Notes under the pieces: generated by a model
Seen by the model: the letters and a program-made list of their open reading frames with translations, nothing else
The model's database searches: none
Told to the model about the DNA's origin: nothing
From: Bradyrhizobium sp. Y36
Lineage (GTDB): Bacteria; Pseudomonadota; Alphaproteobacteria; Rhizobiales; Xanthobacteraceae
Assembly (NCBI RefSeq): GCF_002531575.1
Contig: NZ_NWTI01000009.1
Location: 1 to 64,000, forward strand
Direction of reading: 5' to 3'
Length of the DNA stretch: 64,000 nucleotides
Made by a program: the position numbers and the translations under genes
Part shown: piece after piece, positions 34,903-43,672 of the stretch
Layout of the letters: the number at the start of each line of letters is the position of its first letter
Numbering within the stretch: position 1 is the first letter of the stretch

Positions 34903-35817
34903 TCAGCCAGCCAGGTCTCGATCGACGTTTCGCAGCCTCACGAAGGCGGCCCAAGCCTGCGGATATTCCTTGTCGAGTGGATCAATCGCAAGCAGTGCGC
35001 AGCGCGCCTTCTTGATCTCTTCTGACAACAGGCGCTTCGCCGGCACCTCCAATGGCTTCGACCGCTGCCAGCGGGCCTCGATGTCCTTGGCAAGAGCCAA
35101 GGCTTCGGCGGCTGTCGGCAGTTGCGTCGATCTCGTCGGGCATTGGTCCGAGGCGAGCGCCGGCCATGTGACCGGCGGTCGATCGGCCTGCCAGGTCAAA
35201 TCGCTTTCTGCTGGCGTCTTCGCCTCGGAACCTGCAGGCGGACGTGCCAACGCCGGTCCCGTCCCGACCGGGCTCAAAGAGGATCCAGATTCCGGTGCGA
35301 CGGCGGCCGTCTGTGCGGCCAGCTGGCCCAGCTGCTGCTCCATTGTCCCGCCACCGGATCGAGGGATGACCCTTCCGACCGTCTTGGCCACGACGAACGC
35401 GCCGGGGGCAATCGGCGTTTGCCGTTCGGCAATGCTGTCATCGGCCGCGGTTGGGCACGGCTTGTAGGGCGATTGCCGGGACGTTATCCGGCCGTCGTCG
35501 TCGACCCGGGCGAAGTCGCTGGCGACGGTATAGACGAACGCGGCATCGACATAGTGGCCGCTGTTGTTCATCGCTTTCACTGCACCGCAGACGTACCTCG
35601 CAGCGTCGGCTTCGACCGTTCGCAGGCCGGTGAAGCGAGCCGAATGCGGCTCGATGAGCAGGCGAGAAACCGCCGCTCGGGCCTTGCGATGATCGGATTG
35701 AAACGCGCTCCAGACTTCATCGGGATCAATGATGTCGGGCTGGTAGTTCCAAGCGTAACCAACGCCGAAAAATGCCGCGCCAACGCACATTGCGATGATG
35801 GAGGCTCGCAGATTCAT
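34903..35817 (-). CDS. Hypothetical membrane-anchored protein
   Basis: A 304-residue protein with an N-terminal membrane anchor (MNLRASIIAMCVGAAFFGVG). The periplasmic region includes an RLLIEPHSARFTGLR stretch and an ARYVCGAVKAMNNSGHY loop, which resemble uncharacterised periplasmic domains I know only as recurrent. A long Pro/Ala linker follows, then a helical C-terminus. A GTG at 35841 would add 8 residues. Function unknown. Confidence 0.75.
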   Translation of the reverse strand: MNLRASIIAMCVGAAFFGVGYAWNYQPDIIDPDEVWSAFQSDHRKARAAVSRLLIEPHSARFTGLRTVEADAARYVCGAVKAMNNSGHYVDAAFVYTVASDFARVDDDGRITSRQSPYKPCPTAADDSIAERQTPIAPGAFVVAKTVGRVIPRSGGGTMEQQLGQLAAQTAAVAPESGSSLSPVGTGPALARPPAGSEAKTPAESDLTWQADRPPVTWPALASDQCPTRSTQLPTAAEALALAKDIEARWQRSKPLEVPAKRLLSEEIKKARCALLAIDPLDKEYPQAWAAFVRLRNVDRDLAG

Positions 35818-36240
35818 CGGAGGGACGCCCTTAGCAGGCACGACCGGTCACGCGTCTCCGCCGATGGACTCGACGGAAACTTGCAGAGGTTGTGCCGAAG
35901 TGTTTTCGCTAGTTAGGAGGGAAGCCTTTAACAAAACGTAATCGATTGTGGAATCATCCAGGTTCCCGTCAGGCGGGAACTTAAGTTCCTGCAGCCCGGC
36001 TTGTTTTGCGTGGGGGCCACACGCCGATGATCTCGGCCGCGCTTGTCGCGGATGGTCTTGCGGGGGCACGAGGCGGAGGAATTCGCGGACCAGCGACATC
36101 GCGTCCCAGGCGCATCTTGATATGCCGCAAACGCGTGTCCGGGCTGACCGGTACTATTCCCCCGCATGGTTGCAGAAGCAGTGTTGTGCCCCGACGTCGC
36201 GGGCCCGGGCTCCAAGTCATGCAGGACTGGAGGCACGGCC
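35818..36240. other. Gap without a gene, with nested inverted repeats
   Basis: No gene is visible. GTTCCCG (35962-35968) pairs with CGGGAAC (35974-35980), and the latter is part of a second, perfect palindrome, GGAACTTAAGTTCC (35976-35989). The two structures are mutually exclusive in RNA, which is the form of a switch, or else a double protein site. AT-rich sequence at 35920-35960 may be a promoter. No T-run follows. Confidence 0.45.
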
Positions 36241-36408
36241 ATGAGCATCATCTTTCGCATCGTCTTCATCATTGCCGGCGCGCTCACGGCGCTGTTCGTC
36301 GCGCGTGATGCCCTGAACTTCACCATCATTCAGACCTTCGTCGCCGTTCTGCTCGTCACCGCGATCGTCGGCGTCGGCAGCCTCTGGAGCCTGCGGCGGA
36401 AGACGTGA
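36241..36408 (+). CDS. 55-residue two-span membrane protein
   Basis: A small protein beginning MSIIFRIVFIIAGALTALFV, with two hydrophobic segments. GGAGG lies 7 bases before the ATG at 36241. Its stop overlaps the P-type ATPase GTG start (GTGA), a firm sign of coupled translation, so it may be a small partner of the pump. It does not resemble KdpF in sequence. Confidence 0.7.
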   Translation: MSIIFRIVFIIAGALTALFVARDALNFTIIQTFVAVLLVTAIVGVGSLWSLRRKT

Positions 36409-39005
36409 GCAAGGAAGAACGCGCGGACTCGTCCGGGCTCAGCGAAGCCGAGGCGCGGCTGCGGCTGCAACAGGACGGTTTCAACGAACTGCCGCGGGCC
36501 GAACGGCGCACGCCGCTGCGCATCGTGATCGAGGTGCTGCGCGAGCCGATGCTCGCGCTGCTCCTGGCCGGCGGGCTGGTCTACCTGCTGCTCGGCGACC
36601 TCAGCGAAGCGCTGTTGCTCATGGCCTTCGGGGCCATGTCTGTCATCATCACCATCGTGCAGGAAACCCGTACCGAACGGGTGCTCGAGGCTTTGCGAGA
36701 GCTGACCAGTCCGCGAGCGCTCGTGGTCAGGGACGGTGAGCGGCGGCGGATCGCGGGCCGTGACGTCGTCCGTGGCGATCTCCTCGTCCTGGCCGAAGGC
36801 GACCGGATTCCGGCGGACGCGGTGCTCATCAGCGCCCACGATCTGGCCGTCGACGAGTCGCTGCTGACCGGAGAGTCGGTCCCGGTGCGCAAGCAGGCCG
36901 TCAAGACACAGGTCGCCGAGGCTTCCTTGACTGAAAAGGCTTCCTCGAGTGAAAAGGCTGCCTTGGCTGAGCATCGTCCGGGCGGCGACGATCTGCCTTT
37001 CGTCTATTCGGGCTCGCTGGTGGTGCGAGGCGAGGGCCTCGCCGAAGTCGAGGCCACCGGTTCTCGCAGCGAGATCGGGAAGATCGGACTATCGCTGCAT
37101 GGCCTGCAGGCGGAGCCGCCGCGGCTGCAACAGCAGACGGCGCGGCTCGTGCGGCTTTGCTTTCTCGGCGGCGCGGCGATCAGCCTGGCGGCGGTCGTGC
37201 TTTACGGCACGTTGCGCGGGGACTGGCTGCAGGCGCTGCTCGGCGGCATCGCGATCGGCATGTCCATGCTTCCCGAAGAGTTCGCCGTCGTCCTCACGGT
37301 GTTCATGGCCATGGGCGCCTGGCGCATCTCGAAGGCGCGGGTGCTGACGCGGCGCGCCGCCGCGATCGAGGTGCTTGGCTCTGCGACCGTGCTGTGCACC
37401 GACAAGACTGGCACGCTCACGCAGAACCGGATGTCGGTTGCGGAATTGAGGCTGCCCGACGGGGCGAAGTCGTATCGCGCAGCGTCGCAGCCAGCGCCGA
37501 TGGGCTCGGAATTCTTCGAGCTGGCGCGCTGCAGCGTTCTGGCGAGCTCGCCAGAGCCGTTCGATCCGATGGAAAAGGCGCTGCATGGGTTCGTGCAGGC
37601 GGGCCTGCCGGCGGAGAATGAAGCCGAGAGCGCCCGGACCCTGGTCCGCACCTACGGTCTACGTCCCGAGCTGCTTGCGATGAGCCAGGTTTGGCAATTG
37701 CCTGATCGAAACGGCGTCCTCGTCGCGGCGAAAGGCGCGCCCGAGGCGATTGCACGCCTCTGCAAGCTGGACGGTGCGACGCAGGCGGCGATGCAGGATG
37801 CGGTCGCGGCCATGGCGAAGGACGGTCTTCGCGTGCTCGGCGTGGCCGCCGCGACCTGCGACGGCGAGGTTCTGCCGGCCTCGCAGGACGGCTTCTCGTT
37901 TCGCTTCCTCGGTCTCGTCGGGCTGGCCGATCCGCTTCGTCCGGGCGTTCCCGAAGCCGTGGCCGAATGCCGTTCGGCCGGCATTCGTGTCGTCATGATC
38001 ACGGGCGACTATCCGGCGACCGCCATGGCCATTGCCCGGCAAGCCGGGCTCGACGTCAACGAGGTCGTGACCGGCGAGCAGATCAGGCTCGCCGACGATC
38101 GCGAGCTGGAGGCGCTCGTCAGGAACGTGAACGTCTTTGCGCGGATCCTGCCGGAGCAGAAGCTGCGGATCGTTCAGGCCATGAAGCGCAACGGCGAGAT
38201 CGCTGCGATGACCGGCGACGGCGTCAACGATGCGCCGTCCCTGAAGGCTGCGAATATCGGGATCGCGATGGGCGGCCGTGGCACCGACGTCGCCCGCGAG
38301 GCGTCCTCGATCGTCCTGCTCGACGACGATTTCGGCTCCATCGTTGCATCCGTCCGCCTGGGTCGCCGGATCTACGACAATCTCCGCAAGGCCATGGCTT
38401 TCATCTTCGCCGTCCACGTTCCGATCGCGGGGCTTGCGCTGCTTCCCCTGGTGTTCGGGCTTCCCGTGATTCTCGGTCCCGTTCACATTGCGTTTCTGGA
38501 GCTGATCATCGACCCCGTCTGCTCGCTCGTGTTCGAAGCCGAACGGGAGGAGCGGGATGTCATGACGCGCCCGCCACGGCGCGCCGATGCGGAGCTGTTC
38601 TCGTGGGCCCTGGTCGGCTGGAGCGTTCTCCAGGGAGCCATGGCATTTGCCTTGATCGCCGCGATCTTCGTCGTCGCGCTTCGCTCCGGCGTCCCGCCCG
38701 ACGAGGCGCGCACGCTGGCCTTCATCGCGCTCGTCACTTGCGTCGTCGCGCTCGTGCTGGCCAACCGGTCGTTCAGCGCATCGTTCTTGTCTGCGTTCTT
38801 CCGTCCGAACCCGGCATTGCTCTGGATCTTCGTGTCGATCGCATCCATTCTGGCGGCTGCGCTGTTCTGGCCGCCGGCGTCCAGCCTGTTTCGGTTCGGC
38901 CCCCTGCATCTCGACGACCTCATGGTTACGCTCGGCGCGGGACTTCTGCTGCTGACGGTGCTCGAACTCCTGAAGCCGTTATGGGCGCGGCGGTTGCGGT
39001 TCTAA
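36405..39005 (+). CDS. Cation-translocating P-type ATPase (P2-like)
   Basis: An 866-residue ion pump. The phosphorylated Asp333 lies in DKTGTLTQ. The actuator LTGES, the hinge GDGVNDAP and an N-terminal cation-ATPase domain are present. Helix 4 reads MLPEEFAVV, the calcium-ATPase-like PEGL position, with Glu in place of Gly. The actuator loop (residues 173-190) contains three imperfect six-residue repeats, ASLTEK, ASSSEK and AALAEH, encoded by 18-base tandem units. Ion is probably calcium or another divalent; not certain. Confidence 0.9.
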   Translation: MSKEERADSSGLSEAEARLRLQQDGFNELPRAERRTPLRIVIEVLREPMLALLLAGGLVYLLLGDLSEALLLMAFGAMSVIITIVQETRTERVLEALRELTSPRALVVRDGERRRIAGRDVVRGDLLVLAEGDRIPADAVLISAHDLAVDESLLTGESVPVRKQAVKTQVAEASLTEKASSSEKAALAEHRPGGDDLPFVYSGSLVVRGEGLAEVEATGSRSEIGKIGLSLHGLQAEPPRLQQQTARLVRLCFLGGAAISLAAVVLYGTLRGDWLQALLGGIAIGMSMLPEEFAVVLTVFMAMGAWRISKARVLTRRAAAIEVLGSATVLCTDKTGTLTQNRMSVAELRLPDGAKSYRAASQPAPMGSEFFELARCSVLASSPEPFDPMEKALHGFVQAGLPAENEAESARTLVRTYGLRPELLAMSQVWQLPDRNGVLVAAKGAPEAIARLCKLDGATQAAMQDAVAAMAKDGLRVLGVAAATCDGEVLPASQDGFSFRFLGLVGLADPLRPGVPEAVAECRSAGIRVVMITGDYPATAMAIARQAGLDVNEVVTGEQIRLADDRELEALVRNVNVFARILPEQKLRIVQAMKRNGEIAAMTGDGVNDAPSLKAANIGIAMGGRGTDVAREASSIVLLDDDFGSIVASVRLGRRIYDNLRKAMAFIFAVHVPIAGLALLPLVFGLPVILGPVHIAFLELIIDPVCSLVFEAEREERDVMTRPPRRADAELFSWALVGWSVLQGAMAFALIAAIFVVALRSGVPPDEARTLAFIALVTCVVALVLANRSFSASFLSAFFRPNPALLWIFVSIASILAAALFWPPASSLFRFGPLHLDDLMVTLGAGLLLLTVLELLKPLWARRLRF
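36921..36974 (+). repeat. Three 18-bp tandem repeats inside the P-type ATPase gene
   Basis: Units at 36921-36938, 36939-36956 and 36957-36974. The first two differ at a few bases and the third is more diverged. Each encodes six residues, so copy-number change would keep the frame. They lie directly after the actuator motif ESLLTGESVPVRKQ, in a flexible surface loop. Confidence 0.75.
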
Positions 39006-39215
39006 TGTCTGGTGCAATGGGGCGTCATCGCGGCGCGCCGTGATCGATCGTCGATCGGAAATCGTGCAACCGACGGAAGACGCGAACAGGACGTCGCCGC
39101 TATTTCGTTAGAACGAGTCCAGTCTAAATAGATTCTACGACGCGAGCGTCCAAAAGACTTTGATTGTGCGCGCGGAGTCTCTGCATGGTTGTCCCCGTCA
39201 ATTCGGGGACTGGGA

Positions 39216-41522
39216 ATGCTGGAATTCGTGTCTGACGCACGCGCAAGGAAGCGCGGGCGCGTAACGGTGTTGTGCGGTCTTCTCGCTCTTCCCGCGACCA
39301 TCGCTTGCAGCGGCAACGCGCAAGCCCAGAGCGCGAGCGGAGCATCGGAGATTCCGCCCGTCGTTGTCGAGCAAAGTCGTGAGAGCAAGCGCCAGGTCAC
39401 GGCCTCGCGCAATTCGCAATCGGCGCGCGCCCGACAAGCGCGATCGCGCGCGTCGGGCCGGCCGACCCAGGCCGCTGCTCAGCCGGCCGTCGCCGCAACG
39501 GAACGCGGTACGGATCCGGTGAGGGGCTTTGTGCCTGTCGTCAGCTCGGCTGCGATGAAAACAGACACGCCCATTCTCGAAACACCTCAATCGGTCTCGG
39601 TCGTCAGCCGCGATCAGCTCGATGCCCGTTCGGTCACGACGCTGGTCGAAGGGCTGCAATATGTGGCGGGTCTCGCCACCCAGCCGGGCGGCAAGGACCC
39701 GCGCTTTGACAACGTCTTCATCCGCGGCTTCGACAACAACGGCTACGGCGCCTATCGCGATGGGCTGCGCGAGGTCGGTGACCCCAATTTCCTGTCGCTG
39801 TTCCGCAACGAGCCCTACGGGTTCGAACGCATCGACGTCATCAAGGGGCCGAGCTCGGTGATGTACGGGCAGGGGGCGCCCGGCGGCCTCGTCGACGTCA
39901 TCAGCAAGCGGCCGCCCGATAAGGCCTTCGGCGAGATCGTCGGACAGTTCGGCAATTACGACCGTTTTCAAGGCGCATTCGATTTCGGAGGTCCCGCGAC
40001 CAAGGACGGTACGCTGCTCTATCGGCTGACCGGCGTGTTCAGGGACTCCGACGCGCAGATCGCCAATTTCTCGAATTTCGTGAAGGACAACCGGACGTAT
40101 ATCGCGCCGGCCGTGAGCTGGAAGCCGACCAACGACACGACGCTCACCATTCTCGCCGACTACACGCACGATGTGACCGGAAATGCCTTTCCGCTGTCGA
40201 TGTTGCACGTGGCGGGCGGGAAGATCACCAATGTCACGGCGTTGCCGGTGTTCCTCGGCGATCCCAGCTACAACAGGTTCGACCAGGAGCAGGAGCGCGT
40301 CGGCTACCAGTTCGAGCATCGCTTCAGCAACAACCTGATCTTCGAATCGAAGGCTCGCTACGGTCACAGCGAGCTCGATTATCGCTATCTCACATTCGTC
40401 GGAACTCCGCTCGATACGACGACGGTCTTTCCGCGGCGCGCGATGCGCATCCAGGAGAGCATCGACACCCTGTCGACCGACAACCACCTGATCAGCAAGT
40501 TCAGCACGGGGCCGCTCCAGCATACGGTGGTCTCCGGCGTCGACTATCTGGCGTTCAACATGACGGATCGAACCACGTTCGGAGCGGCGCCGTCGCTCAG
40601 CAAGGTCAATCCGGTCTACGACCAGGCCATCGCGGATCCGACCGTGCTCACCACCCCGTCGGCGAACCAGACGATCGACCAGGTCGGTGTCTATGTGCAG
40701 GATCAGATGAAGATCCAGAACTGGATCTTCACGCTGGGCGGACGATACGATGCCTCGGAGCAGAACACCTACGCCCTGGCGACCAACAAGACCACCGACA
40801 CCAAGGACACGGCCTTCACCAAGCGGGGGGCGGTCTCCTACGTGTTCGATTCCGGCGTCGCGCCCTACTACAGCTATTCGGAATCCTTCCTGCCGACACC
40901 GGGCACGGACTTCGTCGGAAACCCGTTCAAGCCGACCTCGGCGCAGCAGCACGAAGTCGGCGTCAAATACCAGCCGTCGCGAACCCTGTTGATGACGCTG
41001 GCGCTGTACGATCTGACGCGGCAGAACTCGCTCACGAGCGATCCATCACATCTCGGATTCTCGGTCCAGCTTGGCGAGGTGAACTCGCGCGGCGTCGAGT
41101 TCGAGACGCTGGCGCAGATCGTGCCCGGACTGAACCTCGTGGCGACCTACACCAATCAGGACGTCAAGGTGACGCAAACCACAGTCGCCGCCGACCTCGG
41201 TAAGGTCCCGACGCTGGTGGCCCGCCAGATGGCGTCGGCCTATCTCGATTACACGGTCCAGGGTGGTACCTTCGACGGCTGGGGTCTCGGCGGCGGCGTC
41301 CGCTACAACGGGCCGACCTTCGCCGACACCACCAACACCATCGTCAACGAGGGCTACGTCGTGTTCGACGCCGGCCTGCACTATCGCCAACGCAAGGGCG
41401 TGAACCTGGCGCTGAACGTGAAGAACATCGCCGACCGCGTTACGCTTGCCTGTACGACGGGCGGCGGCTGCCAATACACCAGCCCGCGCACCATCACGGG
41501 CACTCTCAGCTACCGCTGGTAG
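39216..41522 (+). CDS. TonB-dependent siderophore receptor
   Basis: An outer-membrane receptor of 768 residues, FhuA/FpvA type. A signal peptide is followed by a likely TonB box (EIPPVVVEQ). The plug domain has ETPQSVSVVSRDQL and PGGLVDVISKRP, and the beta barrel ends in YRW with a terminal aromatic residue. The ATG at 39216 is used; an upstream TTG (39189) lacks a ribosome site. It begins an operon with a PepSY protein and a small membrane protein, a usual layout for siderophore uptake. Iron repression is likely. Confidence 0.92.
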   Translation: MLEFVSDARARKRGRVTVLCGLLALPATIACSGNAQAQSASGASEIPPVVVEQSRESKRQVTASRNSQSARARQARSRASGRPTQAAAQPAVAATERGTDPVRGFVPVVSSAAMKTDTPILETPQSVSVVSRDQLDARSVTTLVEGLQYVAGLATQPGGKDPRFDNVFIRGFDNNGYGAYRDGLREVGDPNFLSLFRNEPYGFERIDVIKGPSSVMYGQGAPGGLVDVISKRPPDKAFGEIVGQFGNYDRFQGAFDFGGPATKDGTLLYRLTGVFRDSDAQIANFSNFVKDNRTYIAPAVSWKPTNDTTLTILADYTHDVTGNAFPLSMLHVAGGKITNVTALPVFLGDPSYNRFDQEQERVGYQFEHRFSNNLIFESKARYGHSELDYRYLTFVGTPLDTTTVFPRRAMRIQESIDTLSTDNHLISKFSTGPLQHTVVSGVDYLAFNMTDRTTFGAAPSLSKVNPVYDQAIADPTVLTTPSANQTIDQVGVYVQDQMKIQNWIFTLGGRYDASEQNTYALATNKTTDTKDTAFTKRGAVSYVFDSGVAPYYSYSESFLPTPGTDFVGNPFKPTSAQQHEVGVKYQPSRTLLMTLALYDLTRQNSLTSDPSHLGFSVQLGEVNSRGVEFETLAQIVPGLNLVATYTNQDVKVTQTTVAADLGKVPTLVARQMASAYLDYTVQGGTFDGWGLGGGVRYNGPTFADTTNTIVNEGYVVFDAGLHYRQRKGVNLALNVKNIADRVTLACTTGGGCQYTSPRTITGTLSYRW

Positions 41523-41527
41523 AGGTC

Positions 41528-42673
41528 ATGGTTCAGGCGCGCACGATCCGGCTATGGTCCCGCATCCACACCTGGACGTCGTTGGTGTGCATGCTGTTCC
41601 TGCTGATGCTGTGCGTGACCGGGCTTCCGTTGGTCTTCCACGACGAGATCGACGATCTGCTCGAGGACGAGATCACGGCGCCCGCCATGCCGGAGGGAAC
41701 GCTGCGCCTCTCGCTCGATCGCATGATCGCTGCGGCGCAGGCACGCTTTCCGGGCCAATACGTGCTGATGCTCAATCTCAAGCAGACCGAACCACTGGTG
41801 ACGGTCGCGGTATCTCCAACCGCCGTCCCGGCGCCGGGAAACTTCCATCGTCTCACGCTCGACGCACGGACGGCCGCAGTGCTCGGGGAGGAAGCGCCGC
41901 ATCAGGGCGTCATGGACGTCGTGTTGCGGATCCACAAGGACATGTTCGCCGGCCTGCCTGGCGAATTGTTTCTCGGCGCGATGGGGCTCCTGCTTGCCGC
42001 CTCAATCGTGTCCGGTGTGGTCGTGTACTGGCCGTTCATGCGGCGGCTCGATTTCGGCACGATCCGCCGGCGATCGTCGCCCCGCGCCAGATGGCTCGAC
42101 ACTCATAACCTCCTTGGCATCGTCACCGTGACCTGGATGATGGCGGTGGGGCTCACCGGCATGATCAACACGCTGGCGACGCCGCTGTTCGATCTGTGGC
42201 GTGCGCAGCTGATTCCCGTCTTGCTGGCGCCTCACATGGGCAAGCCGGTGGCTCCGATCCCGTCGGTCCAGGCTGCGGTCGAACGTGTCCGCGCGAGATT
42301 TCCCGACCGTCTTGTCACCTCGGTGACGATGCCGACAGCGGCGCGCTTCGGCAGCCCGCAGCATCTCGTCGTCTGGACCAAAGGCGCGACGCCGTTCACT
42401 GCGCGCATGCTCCAGCCGATGCTCGTTGACGCCAACGACGGCAGGACGATCGTGGCGCCCGAGGTGCCCTGGTATTTGAAGACACTGCAGGTCTCGCGCC
42501 CGTTGCATTTCGGCGATTACGGCGGGCTTCCCCTGAAGATCATCTGGGCGCTGCTGGATATCGTCACGATCATCGTCCTGGTCAGCGGAGTCTATCTCTG
42601 GGTCGCCAGACGAAAATCATCGGTCCGCCGCAAGCCGCTCGACGCAGGCCGGACCGCGGCAGCCGGCGCCTAG
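41528..42673 (+). CDS. PepSY-associated membrane protein
   Basis: A 381-residue inner-membrane protein with four membrane helices. The first is RIHTWTSLVCMLFLLMLCVTG and a later one HNLLGIVTVTWMMAVGLTG, each with the His-containing entry typical of PepSY-TM iron-uptake proteins (a ferric-siderophore reductase is suggested for this group). Starts 5 bases after the receptor stop; the 69-residue gene follows 2 bases on. Confidence 0.88.
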   Translation: MVQARTIRLWSRIHTWTSLVCMLFLLMLCVTGLPLVFHDEIDDLLEDEITAPAMPEGTLRLSLDRMIAAAQARFPGQYVLMLNLKQTEPLVTVAVSPTAVPAPGNFHRLTLDARTAAVLGEEAPHQGVMDVVLRIHKDMFAGLPGELFLGAMGLLLAASIVSGVVVYWPFMRRLDFGTIRRRSSPRARWLDTHNLLGIVTVTWMMAVGLTGMINTLATPLFDLWRAQLIPVLLAPHMGKPVAPIPSVQAAVERVRARFPDRLVTSVTMPTAARFGSPQHLVVWTKGATPFTARMLQPMLVDANDGRTIVAPEVPWYLKTLQVSRPLHFGDYGGLPLKIIWALLDIVTIIVLVSGVYLWVARRKSSVRRKPLDAGRTAAAGA

Positions 42674-42675
42674 CC

Positions 42676-42885
42676 ATGGCTACCCCCGTCCGGAACCGGC
42701 CTCGGCTTCACAGAAGCGTCTGGGATGTGTTTCGCATCCCGCTCCTTGTCGGTGTCATCTGCGGCGCGGGGCTTGGCCTTGCGCTCGTCGGAGACGGCGT
42801 CTCGGATGTGCTGTCGTGGCTGGCGCTGTCGCTGCCGGTGGTTCTGGCGATTGTCTGCTGGCGTCGCGCCGCTCATCCGCGCTGA
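42676..42885 (+). CDS. 69-residue membrane protein of the siderophore operon
   Basis: A small protein with two hydrophobic segments (FRIPLLVGVICGAGLGLALV and SWLALSLPVVLAIVC). It is packed against the PepSY gene, and small membrane proteins of this kind commonly close such operons. Function unknown. Its stop lies 3 bases before the stop of the convergent mgtC-type gene. Confidence 0.75.
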   Translation: MATPVRNRPRLHRSVWDVFRIPLLVGVICGAGLGLALVGDGVSDVLSWLALSLPVVLAIVCWRRAAHPR

Positions 42886-42888
42886 GAC

Positions 42889-43404
42889 TTATGTCCGGCC
42901 ATCCGGATGCGGCAGATGGCGCTCGGCAAGATCGTTGCCGTCGTCGTGCTTCTCGTCCTTGCCGCCGAGCATCCGGTGCAGCCAGCGTTCGAGGCGGCGG
43001 CCGATCGTGAGCAGAACGAAGGTGAAGGCCAGGGCGACCAGCACGATCCTCCATTGCCCGGCGCCGCAGGCGATTCCGAGGCAGGCGGAGAGAAAGGTGC
43101 ACGCCGCGCTGGTCAGGCCGCGCACGCGGAAACGGTCGCTCTCATGGACGATCACGCCCGCCCCGAGGAAGCCGATACCGGTCAGAATGCCCTGGATCAC
43201 ACGGCTCGTCGCGTCGGTGATCTTGCCGGGCTCGGCGAACTGGACCGTGAGCAGCACGACGGTTGCGGTGGAGAGCCCGACGATGCCGAGCGTCTTCAGC
43301 CCGATGGGCTTGCCATGGAGGTCGCGGTTCAGGCCGATCACGCTCCCGGCGAGTGTCGCGCTTCCGAGACGCAGCAGAATTTCGGGCCAATCGAGCTCGG
43401 TCAT
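42889..43404 (-). CDS. MgtC/SapB family membrane protein
   Basis: A 171-residue protein with four to five membrane helices in the first 130 residues. The family motifs RLGSATLAGSVIGLNRD and GIGFLGAGVIV are intact. MgtC proteins regulate ATP synthase or magnesium homeostasis in pathogens, but most homologues are uncharacterised. The polar tail with His and Asp is short, without the usual C-terminal ACT-like domain. Confidence 0.88.
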   Translation of the reverse strand: MTELDWPEILLRLGSATLAGSVIGLNRDLHGKPIGLKTLGIVGLSTATVVLLTVQFAEPGKITDATSRVIQGILTGIGFLGAGVIVHESDRFRVRGLTSAACTFLSACLGIACGAGQWRIVLVALAFTFVLLTIGRRLERWLHRMLGGKDEKHDDGNDLAERHLPHPDGRT

Positions 43405-43557
43405 GTCTTGTCCGTCAATTCTTCCGTTCTCGCGCGCAGGCTCGTCATGGTTGAGAAAGCCAGCTTCTCGCCGGCAAACATAGTCGATGCGGGCGAGAGG
43501 CTCCAGAGGTGTCGGAACATCTCGTGCCCCCGGACGCCGTGCTGGGCTTCTTCAGCG

Positions 43558-43672
43558 AAGCGCTGCAGAGCCGGAGGTCATGTCCCCAGAGAGCGCCGGG
43601 ATTGTGGCGTGTGTCCGGCCTCTGCGCGGCAGCGTTGCACGCTGCGGCGCGTCCGGGACGCGCGGGATGTGC
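43558..43672. repeat. Dispersed repeat related to 1187-1253
   Basis: GCGCGGCAGCGTTGCACGCT and GCGGCGCGTCCGGGACGCG here match, in diverged form, the block at 1200-1235 (GCGGCAGTGTAAGAACGCTG and CAGCGCGTCCGGGACACGAG). An additional palindromic GCTGGGCTTC/GAAGC stretch precedes it. The repeat lies at the 3' end of the HerA-like gene. Confidence 0.6.
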
